A DNA stretch of 64,000 nucleotides, taken from Artocarpus heterophyllus (lineage: Eukaryota > Streptophyta > Magnoliopsida > Rosales > Moraceae). The notes under the pieces are model-generated. The model made no database searches, had not been told where the DNA came from, and saw only the letters and a program-made list of their open reading frames with translations. Made by a program: the position numbers and the translations under genes. The stretch covers positions 11,896,218 to 11,960,217 of the forward strand of contig CM046327.1 in the NCBI GenBank assembly GCA_025403435.1, given 5' to 3'. Shown piece by piece: positions 47,691 to 61,344 of this stretch (position 1 is the first letter of the stretch; each line of letters begins with the position of its first letter).

Positions 47691-49064
47691 TGTTGTATTT
47701 GTATAAATTCTTCTAAAGGATTAAGCATGGTATTGCTTGTTTCCATGATGATGTATACGATGTTTTGAGTATGTTCTTATACTAAGAATATTTCTTTTAC
47801 CACCATGTTATAATGTTAAAGACGTTTGAAGCACTTAAGTCGTTGGACGTAGAGGAAACCATCTACTTGCAAGAGGTTAAATAATTGGCTACAAGCCAAG
47901 TAAGTATATTCCCATCTACAACATGATAAAGAATTATGAAAGTTTTAAAAAATGTTATGTGTTATTATGGTATTAATGTTTATACATTTCTCTATCAAAA
48001 GATCCCTTTTACTATAGTTTTGAAGAACGTCTTTTTGCTTATGTTTTCAACGTTTATTTTATAATGCATAAGATGTTTTCTCAAAAATATATGCATATAT
48101 ATATATATATCACATAATCAAGGTATTTCACACCCAATGATGATGTTAGTCCCCCAAGGTGGACTTGTCACATTTAGTTTAGGATTATCTACCCCTCTCC
48201 TCTTGTAATGGCGTGCCCTATTCATGTTAATGTTAATGGTACAACGCCAAGGCCTTAAAGGATAAAATGAATGATTTTAATATGAATAAAGCAAAAATGG
48301 AAAAATATGTTCTTATGAAATGTACTTTATGTATTATAATTATTATAACAAAGATACAATGACTCATGCTTATGATTAAAGTTTTCATAATATTTTGTGA
48401 AATCTCATATGTACTTACTAATCTTAATGCTTACTTAAGTTATATTTTGTTGCAGATAAGGTAAGACTATAGCTATAGATAGAGGATGGATGGGCATATG
48501 TATGTGCAAGGAATATGGTGTTGGAATACGGAGTCATGTTATGAAATAAAACAATAATAAAGCTACATTAAATAATAATTTCGCATATTAGGAGACTTAT
48601 TTAATTGTTATCTTTTTACTACTCTTATGAACTCGATACTGTGTTATTGTGTTGTCGAACTTTGGTCTGTAATAATTTATGTGGTGATTTGATTACACGT
48701 TATATACCTATTATGTTAAGACTAACTATTTCTATGGATAGTCGGTTAGCCGAATAACTTGGATATTCCATCAGGTTAACTGAGGAGGAAACCGTTTAAG
48801 GTAAGTAAATATTGAATCTATTTGAAAGATGCAATCATATGAAATCCTAGTAGTATATATTTAAAAATAAACTAATTGTTTAAAAGTAAATTAAAGTTTT
48901 ATTTCATATGTTCACACAGGGATATTAATTAATTAAAAAAATTAGACTGAAATTCCTAGGTAAATAATTAGATAATACTTACATGTTTGAGTTTTTCTAT
49001 CAAATAATTAAGAGATAACGATAAAAATTAACAATTCCTGTGATGTCTATATGGGGGCATTATA
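47691..49064 (+). other. 3' part of the 5' LTR of the old Gypsy element
   Basis: Non-coding. Its last bases, CTATATGGGGGCATTATA, are a mutated form of the CATAGGGGCGTTACA end of the intact LTR at 55574, and a PBS follows five bases later. The left end of this LTR is uncertain because of the insertions to its left. Confidence 0.6.
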
Positions 49065-49068
49065 GATA

Positions 49069-49080
49069 TGGTATCAAAGC
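49069..49080 (+). other. primer-binding site of the old Gypsy element
   Basis: TGGTATCAAAGC, one change from the initiator-Met tRNA PBS TGGTATCAGAGC, five bases after the presumed LTR end. Confidence 0.75.
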
Positions 49081-49199
49081 GGTTTCTATTTCCAACATAC
49101 ATCACCACATGCTTGCCCTAAACCCTCCAAGTAAGTAAATTTTATAATATTTGGATCTCAATGGACATATTTTGTATTTGTATATATATGTACTCGTGA

Positions 49200-52100
49200 G
49201 ACACTATTCCTATTCTAAGTCAGTTCATGTCTCAAACTCCTTAATCTACGATGTACCAGTAGAAAGCGACTATGAATGACCAATGTAATAGACGTAGACC
49301 TCGCCAACAGGCTACAGCTAGAACTAACATTCCAAACAATGCTAGCCTGATTGTAATGATTTATGACCTTCAAATCAGCGAACTGAAATAGAAGAGCTCA
49401 AAACCAATGGTCATGGAGGGGAAGGTCAAAACAAAAATACGCCAGTTGCACCTCAGTAGCAAGCAAGATAAGCCTCAGCCCTGGCAGCTCAAGCGACTAC
49501 AATATTAGTGCCTCAAAAGTCTCTATTGGTCAAATGGAGACATGTTAAACCTGCAGATTTTAAAGGTTTCAATGATCCCTTAGTTGCTCAAGGTTGGTTA
49601 AGACAATTGAGGCCACTCTCAAACTTATGAATTTTACTGACAATGAGAAAGTTCTATGTGCCTTTTACTACCTCACAATAGAAGCTCATATCTGATGAGA
49701 AAGGGTTGAACAAAGTCGGAAGATCAACGAAATGACATGGGATGACTTTATTAAGGTGTTTAATGAGAAATTCTTCCACATGAACATCACTCGCAAGCAC
49801 TACGATGAGTTTGAAATGCTATGCCAAGGAGATATGTCTGTAATAGAAATATAGGCAAAATTCAACCAACTTGCTCGCCTATGCCTTGAAATGGTTCAGG
49901 ATGATGAAGAAAGGGTAAGGAAATTGATTAAAATCCTTCGACCTAAAATTGCTATGATTATTGATGGAGCTCAACCACCTCGTACTCAAGAGGATCTGGT
50001 TAGTGCAGCACTTAAAATGGAGCAACATTTGCTAAAGGATAAAAGAAACCAACCATCATAGAGTTAGTTTGGTAATCACATGTTTAATCAAAATCAACCC
50101 CAGGGGCAACAACAATGACAACAACAACCAAAACTGATATCACAATATGAGAAAGGGCAATTTCTATAATTAGAAAAGTCAAAACAACAAGAGGCGAGGC
50201 AATGGTCAACATCAATACCATAACAACGAGCAGATCCAACCTTGTGCTAGATGTGGGAAGAAGCATTCAGGAGAGTGTTGACAAGGTACCAATAAGTGCT
50301 ACACTTGCGGTCGCAAGGGCTACATCTCCATTAACTGCCCTACCAAGACCTACTTTCAGAACCAACAAAAAGTGCCCTTTGCTCAACTTCATAGTATGTG
50401 GGCAGCCCTTGAAGGACCACTTATCTATCAAGGAAGATTGGAAGTCCCACCTACCAATGCTCGTATCTATACCATGACAAAAGAAGAAGCAGCAGCAAAA
50501 ACTTCCAATGTTGTCACAGGTCAAACCCTTATCCATGCCAAAAATGATCATGTACTTTTCGATACTGGTGCTACCTATTCATTTGTATCTATATCTTTTA
50601 CCAAAAACCTAGAAAGAAATAAGAAACGTATGGCACAAGGGTTCATCATTACACTACCATCGGGGGAAGCAATATCATCCACACATTTCTTACGTGCCAT
50701 TCCTTTAAGAATTTCTCATAGAAAACTTTATATCGATCTCATTATACTCGACATTCATGATTATGATGTTCTTCTCAGGATGGACTTTTTGGGAAAATAT
50801 AATGCTTCAATCAAGTGCCAACAATGAAAGGTGATCTTTGATCCAGAATGTAAGGAGCAATTCATGTTCGTAGGCGAATCAAGAAAAAAAACCAAAACTA
50901 TTTTTGTTAGCCATGAAGGCGAGGAAGTTACTGGCTAGTGGATGCGTAGGTTTTCTAGTAAACATCGTAGATAAAAGTCAAAAAGAAAAGGCAAATGTCG
51001 AAGATGTTTCGGTGATCATGGAATTTCCAAAAGTATTTGCTAAAGATCTATCAAGCTTACCTCTAGACAGGGATATTGAATTCAAAATTGAACTCGTACC
51101 CAATCTCTAAAAACATCATATAGAATGGACTTGGTGGAATTGAAAGAACTACACTCTCAACTAAAAGAGCTTCTTGATAAGGGTTTTATTCGGCCTAGTC
51201 ATTCTCTATGTGGAGCTCCAATCTTAGTCATGAAGAACAAGGAAATTTCTCTACGACTCTGCATCGATTATCGAGAACTAAACAAAGTAACAATCAAGAA
51301 CAAGTACCTATTATCTTGGATCACCGAAAGTTCGTGGAAGATTGCTTCAAGATAGCCTTGCCACTCACCAACCTGACTTGTAAAGGGAAGAAGTTTGAAT
51401 AGACCAACGATTGTGAGAAGATTTTCCAAGAACTAAAGAAAAGGCTAACCTCAGCTCTAATTTTGGCAATTTCGAAAGGCGAAGAAGGATTTGTCATATA
51501 TAACGATGCCTTAAAAATAGGTCTTAGTTCACTGCTGATGTAGAACGATAGAGTGATTATGTATGCCTCAAGACAACTAAAGGATTCTGAGAAGACTATC
51601 CTACTCACGATCACGAATTGGCAATGGTAGTTTTTGCATCAAAAATTTGGAGACACTATTCATACAGAATTCAATATAAAATTGACATCGACCATCAAAG
51701 TTTAAAGTACTTTTTCACCTAGAAAGACTTGATTATGAGATAACAAAGGTGGTTAGAATTGGTCAAGGACTATGATTATGAAATCTTCTATCACCCAAGG
51801 AAGGCAAATCGAGTGATAGATGCTCTAAGTAGGAAATCTTTTGCAACCTTGATGCCGTTATAAGAAATGTTCCAACCCTTGAAGGAAGAAATTCTAGACT
51901 TCAGCCTTGAACTAATCTCAGGAAAACTATCAGCATTGACTCTTGCACCAATATTATACGGTGAAATTCGAGACAAACAAGATAGAGATACAAGCCTAGT
52001 AAGGATCAAGCAGGAAATTGAGGATGATAAATGTGAAGGGCTCCAAGTGGCAAAAGACGTAGCCTTATATTTCAAAGACTGTTTATGCGTTTTCAATGTT

Positions 52101-52741
52101 GATGGTTTAAAGGAAAGAATCCTAACAGAAATCCACAATAATCCTTATTTAATCCATCCAGGTACGACAAAAATATATAATGACTTAAAGGACAGTTTTT
52201 GGTTGTTTGGCATGAAGCGTGATGTTGCTAAGTACTTAAAGTAATGCTTGACTAATCAGCAAGTCAAAGCTGAACACCAAAGGCCAGGAGGTGTCTTGCA
52301 GCCAATTCAGATACCTGAATGGAAGTAGGAGTATATTGTGATGGATTTCATTATAGGTTTGTCGAGAACTACAAATGGGTGTGATTCTATTTGGGTAATA
52401 GTTAATTAGTTGACTAAGATGATACACTTTATTCAGATCAGAATCACCTATTCGATGAAACAACTTGCAAAACTCTACTTAAAGAAATTTTAAGACTTCA
52501 TGGCTTTCCAAACTCCATCATCTCTGACCGTGATAGTAGGTTCACTTCCTATTTCTGGAAAACTGTGCAAAATGCATTAAATACAAAGTTGTGTTCCAGC
52601 AAGGCTTTTCAGCCCCAGACTGACAGCTAGACAAAGAGAACAAATTTGATCTTAGAGGGCATGCTTCGCTCTTGTACTTTTGATTTTCAAGACTAGCTAG
52701 TGTAAGATGCTACCATTGGCAGAGTTTACACACAATAGTAA
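49200..52741 (+). pseudogene. decayed Gypsy gag-pol with large RT deletion
   Basis: In order on the + strand: gag (49740-50040, LCQGDMSVIE-type motif), zinc knuckle CYTCGRKGYISINC with His changed to Tyr (about 50298-50340), protease VLFDTGATYSFVS (about 50550-50590), the RT start ([34 protein letters not shown], 51190-51310), then at once the RNase H entry (ALPLTNLTCKGKKFE, 51355). The RT core with its YVDD motif is missing. RNase H (IYNDA), the integrase zinc region (IHPGTTKIYNDLK, 52155-52200) and part of the integrase core follow with stops. The frame is cut at 52741 by the next Gypsy element, so the rest lies beyond the window. Confidence 0.9.
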
Positions 52742-55574
52742 TGTAACACCCGTATTTTAACGGGCATGATTTTGTAAAATTTAATGAATAAAATGTGACA
52801 ATTTAAAATTTTATAGTATTTAAAATTACCAAGTTTGTCTATGTTGTTTCAATCATAAAAAAAAATGCCACTTTATTATTTTCTTACTAAGTTTTCATAA
52901 GAAACATTCAAAATTTACCAATACTCACTTCTACCAATCTTGTCTCCCTAAATTAATGCTCAATTATGTAGCCTTTTTCTCATTTTGCTAAAGTTTTCAA
53001 ATGAGACATGGAATTAATTTTCCCTCAATTAATAGAAGACATGGAGATATTTTCTTAACCACTTATTTAATTCTTTCCTCATCTCCTTCCATAACTCACT
53101 CCAATTGTCCCCTCAATTATGTTGGCATTAATTGCTAAAAGTCTCACTGGGAGACATGATGATATTTTCTTTTAATATTCTTTTGTTTCTTCTTACAACT
53201 TTCATCGTAAACTTCCCGTTCCTCTCAAGCATTTTGATATCTTTTTATTTAACCATCACCACCTTCTTCTCTAGTTTCTCATTCTTTCCCTTTCTCACTT
53301 CAATTTCTAACTAAAGAGATAGAGCACAAAGCTCTCTTTGTGGCCAAGACAATTATAATTCCCAACCATGGTCGATGCGGTTTTAGAGTTAATTCAAGCT
53401 TGATTTTTAACCCGAACTTTGGTGCTTTTCAAAGGAGTTTTGAGGTAGATTTTCTTTAATCTAAACTTAGTTTTTAGTATGTGTTTTCTCCATGTTTAAT
53501 GCATAATTTTCGTATTCAAAATTCATGCAAATTTTTAGTTATGTTAACATACATCCTTGAACATTTATGAACAAAAACTTGAGTCTTGAGTTACAACCCA
53601 CAACCAAGCTTTATTTTGGTTTGACAACAATTTTAGAAACATGCTAGGAATGTTTAAAACTGGTTTCCATAACTTTAAGATTGACGTTCTAATGTTTTGA
53701 GCTTAAAGAGCAAACTTAAGCATGTTTTCATCATTATTTACAAGAAAGGCTAGAAATATAATTTGATAATGATTTTGGTATAAAACTCATGAGAATATGT
53801 TTATTGTGATTATATAATGCATGTTGCATATTTTGGAATGGTTTTGAGATTTTGAATAAGGATAATATGCTTTGAGTTAAAGAAAAACTTGACATTCCAT
53901 GAACTTTGTAATACCTCTACGAGTAGTGGCTCTTTCTTAAAATTCTAGAATTAAATGAAAATGAATTTTGTAAATTGGTTTGCATATTTAAAAAGTAGAC
54001 ATCCTAAGCTTTCCAACGAGCTATCATAAGCCTAAATCGAAGTTGTATTTTAATTTCTATGAATTTTTTAATTTTCAAATTAGAAACTAGTAAACCTGTT
54101 AGTGGTAGTAAACCACCCGTCTACTTTAAGTAAATTACTTGTTAACCAGTGTGTTGATTGTAGATAGTGAACCCGCCTTTTTGCAAAAGTATACCACCAA
54201 TTTGCCATGGTATACCAGCTGTTAACTTGAACCAAGAACCCAACTTTGCTCACCTTCTAGTCTCTTAATGTCTTGTAACCTTTCCAATACTATCCTAAAT
54301 GATTTATGAATTCTTATTAGGGACTAAAACATGTAAATTACTTGTATATATGTTATATTGTGTTTAAGATAAAAATTGTTTACTTGGTATTTAAAGAACA
54401 ATTGCATTAAAAAAACTTTAATGGCACTAGTAGATGGGTTTACACATAATTCACTTATGAATGTGATTATACATTGTGCTTTAGTTTTAATTGTCCTTAT
54501 GCATGTCTTAGGGTCAAGGATGTGTGGAGCTAACGTTGATTAATTCCAAGATTAAAAGTTTGTTGTTAAGCTTTGAAGATAGGGATTCTATTACTCATCT
54601 TTTGTGAGGTTTTTGGTAAATTAAATTTGGTTGTTTTATGTTGTAAAATATGTATATTGTATAGCGAGGAATATAATGATTTGACATATGTTATAAATTG
54701 AGAAGCATGGTTAGAAAATTGACTCTATAAATAAAAATTGAATACAAAGAAATAGTGAGATGTAAAAAGGGCGACGGTTACATCCTTGGGCACGAATACC
54801 CTAAAAGGTAAAATAGGGGGAAGGTAATGACGCTTCCTTGGGTTCAAAGTCCCAGAATGCACTATACTGAAATCGACTTGGTGAGGACTCGGGGCTTGAT
54901 GTCCCTTCACCGGAACACCCTTGGAATGTTTACAGGGTGATCAAGCGCGCCCATTTGGGTTTCGATGAGTTGAGTGATACTCTATTTAACATGGATACCT
55001 AGGAACAATGATGATTGGTAATATTTGTATAATATGTAATTATGAAACTTGGTAATGATTAACTATGGTATCCATGAGATGTTATCATAATAAACCTCAT
55101 AATCTGGAATATGATGTAACTTAACTAACCATGCAGTTTTAATGTGGTAATGGATAAACCATAAGGTGAGTCATGATTTTCCAACTGGGCATGTCGATGC
55201 TCATCCCTACCATATCTTCATCTCTCAGGTGGAACTCAATGCAACATATCTGAAGAGGAATAGGCGAAAACAACCCTTCTGTTTTTGTGTTAGAAGACCT
55301 TGTTTATTTGTAACTTATCTACAACATGTAAGAGTTGTATTATTTTTTTTATGATGGCTGTGTTAAGTTATTTGAGAATTGTACTATGGTGATGATGACT
55401 GTAATATATATATTTGGTGCTACACTAAAAACTGTGGTTTGTATTTAAAACGTTTATTTTTATTTTTATTTTTTTTAAAGACCCATGGGCATTGTTTAGT
55501 TGATTTAAATAATATGAAATTTAAAATTATTTTTATTTATTCAATACTGCTAACCCCCACATAGGGGCGTTACA
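52742..55574 (+). repeat. 5' LTR of the Tekay-like Gypsy element, 2833 bp
   Basis: Starts TGTAACACCCG and ends GGGGCGTTACA. The first 490 bases differ from the 3' LTR at about 13 positions by eye. The part at 54770-54970 is the inverted counterpart of 4140-4350 and of about 21050-21250 in the two solo LTRs, so all three belong to one LTR superfamily, though the first 100 bases differ. Confidence 0.95.
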
Positions 55575-55581
55575 GAATTTT

Positions 55582-55593
55582 TGGTATCAGAGC
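55582..55593 (+). other. primer-binding site of the Tekay-like element
   Basis: TGGTATCAGAGC, a perfect match to the initiator-Met tRNA primer site, seven bases after the 5' LTR. Confidence 0.95.
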
Positions 55594-55725
55594 CTAGGTT
55601 TGGTTAACCTAGGGGGTATAGCATCACCTTAAAAATTAATCTTTGGAAATGGTTTTAAAGTTAAGTGTTAATGTCATCATTATTTGGTACTGATCCTGGT
55701 TAAATTTTCACAGCCAGTAAAAACT

Positions 55726-57160
55726 ATGCCACCAAGACGTCAAATGCAATCGTCTGAGCAGTCACAACCGGTTGAACATGCTCAAGAAGTTGAGCAACCA
55801 GAATTGATGGAACAAGCTCAAGAAGATGAGCAACTACGATAGACAACGCAATCCCTGCCAGCTACACCATAAGTGAATAATTTAGGACAAATTCTTCAAG
55901 CATCACAAAATGTTCAAAGACCTGTGGAGGTTCGTGATTCCGAGCAACGACATCTAACTCTGTTGAAGGAGTTTATGAAGCAGAAACCACCCACATTTAG
56001 TGGAGAACCTAACTCGGTCATAGCAGAATAATGGCTAAAGGCAGTCAAAAAGAAGTTGGACACCTTGAGGATTCCACGGGAGTATTGGGTTAGCTTTTCA
56101 ACATATATATATATTTGAGGGTAAAGCCGAAGAATGGTGGGATATTCAGAAAGACGACTATGACGTGCCGAATCTCACATGGGAGCAGTTCGAAACCATT
56201 TTTCACAACACCTATATTCCTCAAAGCCGTAGGCAAGCGATGATGCGAGAATTCGAAAACCTAGTGCAGGGAGATACAACAGTTGTTGAATACCATGCTC
56301 GATTCATAGAATTATCTCACTACAATCCCAGGGCTGTATCGGATCCAATGGCGAGATGCGAGAAATTTAGAAATAACCTGAGGCCGAAAATCAGACAAAT
56401 GATAGCTGTTGTTCCATCAACAAATTTTCTTGATCTTGTAGCTATGGCACAGCTGGCAGAGACAGAACTAAATAACTTTTATGGAGAGTATAAGGGTTCT
56501 AATGGGCGTCAACAAAAAATAAGTAAGAAGGAGAAGTCACAAGGGTAGGTCATTCAGCATAGTGGAGTGACTATTGGTGGTGGATCTTCTACCAGCGGTT
56601 GTTTCCAGCCGTATGCTTTTCATAACTGTGGACAAGTGGGACATCTGAGGAGGAATTGCCCTAACCGCCCTGCACAATCATCCTTTGCACCAAGGCCACA
56701 AGGAAGTCATTTTGGCTCCATTGTATGGGGAGGGAGTCAAAATCGTGGAGCTCCTCAGCAAAACACTCTAGCTTCCCAAGTCTCAGTAACTAAACCTCGA
56801 GGGTTCCAGCCTTAGTACAACTATCAATAGTGGCCATAGGGTTCCAATTTCTATGCTAATCAGAACTTCCAACCGACTCCACAAGGCTCAGTGAATCAAA
56901 GGCCATATTTTTCTGGGAGAAATAATAAGAAGGCCAATAGTAGCCAAGGAAATCGAGGAAAAAGTGATAAAAGGAAAGCACCAGCACAAGCTTATGCAAT
57001 TACGGCTATAGCTGGACAAGCAAAACAGGCTGCTCACTCAGTTGTAGACGGTATGATTCACGTGTCTCATTCTTGGGCTCATGTATTGTTTGACACTGGT
57101 GCCACTCATTCACTTATATCTATGTTATTTGCTTCCGTACTACAATTAGAAACTTAGACA
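55726..57160 (+). pseudogene. Gypsy gag and protease, with stops
   Basis: The ATG at 55726 begins MPPRRQMQSSEQ. In-frame stops appear near 55840, 55870 and 56030. The capsid-like core is readable at 56165-56548 (WEQFETIFHNTYIP, VVEYHARFIELSHYNP). The zinc knuckle near 56610-56655 reads FHNCGQVGHLRRNC, with the first Cys replaced by Phe. The protease motif VLFDTGATHSLIS (about 57083-57121) keeps its catalytic Asp. A stop at 57156 ends this block. Confidence 0.9.
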
Positions 57161-59243
57161 TGTAGTTCATCATTAACCCTTAGTACACCAATGGGCGGGA
57201 TAGCTGAAGTATCCATAATTTGTAAATTAGTGTGTATTGTTATAGGAGAACATAAACTATCGGCTGACCTATATGTAATAACTATGACAGAGTTTGATGT
57301 AATCTTAGAAATAGATTGGCTAACTAAATACCAGACAATAGTAGATTGTCATAGGAAACGTATCTCTTTATTCACCAAGAATGGACAAGTCATCGAATTT
57401 CAGGCAAAGACAGGAACAGTGACGCCAGCCCCGGTGCTAAAGGCTTGTATTGGAGGACGGAGGAATTTTCACCAATCTTGGGACAATCTTTGCTTCAAAT
57501 GGAGAACTAAAGAGAAGTGACCTATCCTCTCACACTGCTGTGGTGAACGAATTGTTAGATGTTTTTCCATATGAATTACCCAGACTTCCACCTGATAGAG
57601 AAATTGAGTTTGTCATCGACCTAACTTAAAGAGCAGCACCTGTTTCTATTGCTCCGTATCGAATGGCACCTGCTAAGAAAGTAGAATTAAGGAAGCAATT
57701 GGACGAATTACTGGAAAAAGGATTTATTCGACCAAGTACATCACCTTGGGGAGCTCCAGTGCTTTTTGTGAAGAAACATGACGGATCGTTGAGACTCTAT
57801 GTCAATTATCGCCAGCTTAATCGACTGACTATCAAGAACAAGTATCCTTTGCCCCGAATTGATGAGTTGTTCGATCAACTAGGAGGATCTTGCTATTTCT
57901 CAAAGATTGACTTACGATTCGAATATCACCAACTGAAGAAAAGAGAAGAGGACATTCCAAAGACGGCTTTCCAGACTCACTACGGTCACTTTGAGTTTCT
58001 TGTGATGCCTTTCGGCTTGACCAATACACCAACGGCTTTCATGGACTTGATGAACCGTGTCTTCCGACCATACTTAGATCAATTTATCATTGTCTTCATA
58101 GATGATATCTTGATCTATTCTAAAACTGAAGAAGAACATGCTGAGCATTTGAGGATTGCTCTACAGACGTTGAGAGAACATGGCCTCTATGCAAAGAGAG
58201 AGAAATGTGACTTCTGGATGACGAAGGTCAAGTTCCTTAGACACGTTGTCTCTAAAGAAGGCATCTCAGTAGACCCCTCCAAAATTAAAACGGTGCGAAA
58301 TTGGGAATGACCGAAGAACGTGTCAGAGATCCGAAGTTTCCTCGGACTAGCTGGATACTATCGACGCTTTGTAGTGAATTTTTCAAAGATTGCTTCTCCA
58401 TTGACAAAACTCACAAGGAAGAATGTCAAGTTTGTGTGGGACGATAAATGTGAAGAAGCATTTGAGGAACTAAAGCGAAGACTCACTAGTGCACCTGTGC
58501 TGATCATACCCAACAACGAGGAGCCTTACACAGTATACACTGATGCCTCGGGAAACGGTTTGGGTTGTGTGTTAATGCAACATGGACGAGTAGTTGCCTA
58601 CGCCTCGCGCCAATTGAAACCCCACGAGAGGAACTACCCCACACATGATCTTGAGTTAGTTGCTATGGTTTTTGCACTCAAGATTTGGAGATATTATCTA
58701 TATGGCGCAAAGTTCGAGCTTTATACAGATCATCAAAGTCTGAAATATTTGTTTACTCAAAGGGATCTCAACATAAGGCAACGGAGATGGATTGAGTACA
58801 TGGTGGATAATGACTTTAGTATCCAATACCATCCTGGAAAAGCAAATGCTATTGCGGATGCTCTAAGTTGTAAGAACAACAGAAGTATAGCCAGTTTGGC
58901 ATTGGAAGATTGGAGACAAATAACCATCGCTGACTTTAACTTACAATATTATAAAGATGACGAAAGAGCTTTTCTATTCAATGTGATAGCAACTCCTACG
59001 TTAATTCAGCAAGTAAAACAGGGACAATGGCACGATGAAGGATTACGTAGGGTTTGGGAGCAAATACAAAATGGAGAACAACTAGATGGATGGCAGATTG
59101 AGCTAGAAGGGTTCTTACTTTACAAAGGAAGATTAGTTGTTCCAGAGGATCCATATCTCAAGCATGTGGTGCTGGATGAGGCTTACTGTTCAAAGTTTTC
59201 TATTCATCCTGGAAGCACTAAAATGTATATGGATCTAAAATGA
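57161..59243 (+). pseudogene. Gypsy reverse transcriptase and RNase H, nearly intact but with stops
   Basis: 57191-57520 is the protease C-terminal/linker region. 57663-58310 encodes RT with [44 protein letters not shown] and the catalytic FIDDIL. A TGA at 58308-58310, probably from TGG, separates it from 58320-59243, which continues with [11 protein letters not shown] and RNase H ([35 protein letters not shown]) and then the integrase zinc region start ([13 protein letters not shown]). The RNase H acidic residues are present. A TGA at 59241 closes the block. Confidence 0.95.
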
Positions 59244-59310
59244 TAACACTAGTGGCGAGGAATGAAATGAGATGTAGCAACCTTTGTCTCTAAGTGCATG
59301 ACGTGTTACC
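59244..59310 (+). pseudogene. integrase zinc region, cut by a solo LTR
   Basis: The + strand still encodes a WRGMK-VA and SKCMTC-like stretch, the second half of the HHCC domain, up to 59310. It resumes at 61345 as VKAEHQKPRGEL. Confidence 0.85.
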
Positions 59311-61344
59311 TGTTAGACATGTATGCCCTAAGGAGTAAAAATGTAATAGGTTTTTTGAGACATTTTTATCAATAAAGAATTTATTCATTTATATATACCA
59401 AATATTGTCCTCTTTATGTTCATATTTGTTGAATGTATGATAAGCAAACAGTAGTCTGAGACTGTCAGTCTAAACCTTAAGAATTGGACATATAATGGAC
59501 TGATTATGCAAAAGACACGATTTTTAAGGTGGCAGTCTAAAACATATGATCCGCAATCAAGGGAATAAAGTTGGGCGCTTTATTCATGAAAAGATTGTTA
59601 TGTTGTCTATATCCCTTTTGGGAGATAGTTTGTTTTGACCATCGGAGTTGGACTTCGTGAATAGAAACATTAGCACGTTGTCATAGGTGACGATATGTTG
59701 GATCGGGACATAAAGTGAATTGATTTGGATTAATAATTCTGTCTTGGCAAATCGATTCACTTTAGATAGTCATTTGTATTGTATCTTAATCCTGAGATGA
59801 ATAGGGGGCCCGTTATCTCAACTTGTGTCTTTTGATGTATCAAAGGGTGACACCCACATCTCAATAGTGGTATGCATGCCGGTACATTAGAGACATGACT
59901 CTTGATAACGTAGACTTGTTATTCATAGATATGGAATCTATAGCTCCTCTTTAGGAGTAATGATATCCTCTTATATGCGTTGTTCTGTAATTGGAAAACT
60001 GGAGCGCTCAACCATTTGGATACATAGGTGTAACCGAATGGTATACTATCTTTAGATGGTAAGTTTTCTAATGGTGAGACAATGGAACGTAAGATAAAAA
60101 TAATCAGGAAGGTAAGACAGAACTTGTCCTTAAGCCAATTATGGATGATCATATGGGGATACGATACATTATGATATATCATGGAGACTTAGCTATACGA
60201 GCTTCGTTATTCTATAAAGTATGAGAGTGCAGCTCCAAGCTTTTAGTGGAGTAGCATCGGAGTTGATAATTGTGAAATGTATGTCTGGGATATTGGGTTT
60301 CATAATTATCATGAGCTTGAACTTTATAGGTTCATTTTGGTCCCCTTTGCTAGCTCACAAAATCTTATAACGACACGGCGTGCTTTTCTAATAACTGGTG
60401 ACTTATGTCGGATTTATCAGATTGGTTTAAAATTTGTAAGAATCAAATAATTCATGTCTGTTTATCGGTTAAATTAATTTTGTAAGAAATTGGTTCAAGA
60501 TAAACTTATTGAATTATTGCGATTAGATAATTCTTGTCTGTTTATCGGTTCTTTTAATTTTAGACAAATTAGATCAAGATAAACTTGTAGAATTATTGTG
60601 AATTGATTTATTTTCTTAGATTTTATCTTGATAAAGTTTGTTTTGATCAGATAACTTCTCTATTGGGTTATTTGAATCCAAACTGAGACTTTATCCTTTA
60701 GAATCTCGGGTGAAAAATAAAAGATTCGTAGAGATTTTTTTCTCAGGAGTTCGGCCTGCCGATGGGGCCTGTTAGGCCTGCCGATCAGGCTGTTCGGCCT
60801 GCCGATCAATGAGAGATAAGATTACGCATTTTCACGAGGATCTTATCAGATATTGATCTGAACTTGATTCTGTTTCGAGTTTTTGAGACCTAATCTGATA
60901 AGGACTGACCCCTGGACCAATGGCTATATAAAGGGAGTAAGTCTCATGATTTACTCAGATCTAAAAAGATCAACAGAGATCAATTGAGAGATTAAGAGTG
61001 ATACTCTTCTAGTGAGCATCTAAAAACTCCCTGAGAGCTTTTGTTCACAAATCACAAACACTAGCTTTGGGTTCTCTCTATTGGTTGGAAGGAGAGTCAC
61101 CGGTGGAAGAGCTGTACGTGTGAGCCCACACTCACTCCGGTTGTGGATAGAGAATAACAAAGAAGACCAGTTGGTTGAGGCTATTCTGGAACGTTACTTC
61201 TCTACACAAATTACGGAGGTTCTTCGACACATAGAGGTTAGTAAGATCTGTCTAATTTATACATATAGCATGTCAAACTTGTGTTTTGAAAATTACTCTG
61301 ATGAAATATTTTTTAAAATTCTGTTGCGCACCACGTTTCCAACA
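59311..61344 (+). mobile_element. solo LTR, 2034 bp, nested in the Gypsy integrase
   Basis: It starts TGTTAGACATGTATGCCC and ends CACGTTTCCAACA, with TG-CA termini. It is a close relative, in opposite orientation, of 43369-45355. The Gypsy frame is readable on both sides. Flanks are TTACC and TCAGT, so there is no exact duplication, unlike the 43-kb copy. Confidence 0.9.
60925..60933 (+). promoter_or_regulatory. TATA box of the solo LTR family
   Basis: TATATAAAG follows a CCAAT element (GGACCAATGG at 60914-60923). Both are kept in the inverted copy (TATATAAAG at 43767-43759), which supports a promoter role. Confidence 0.55.
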
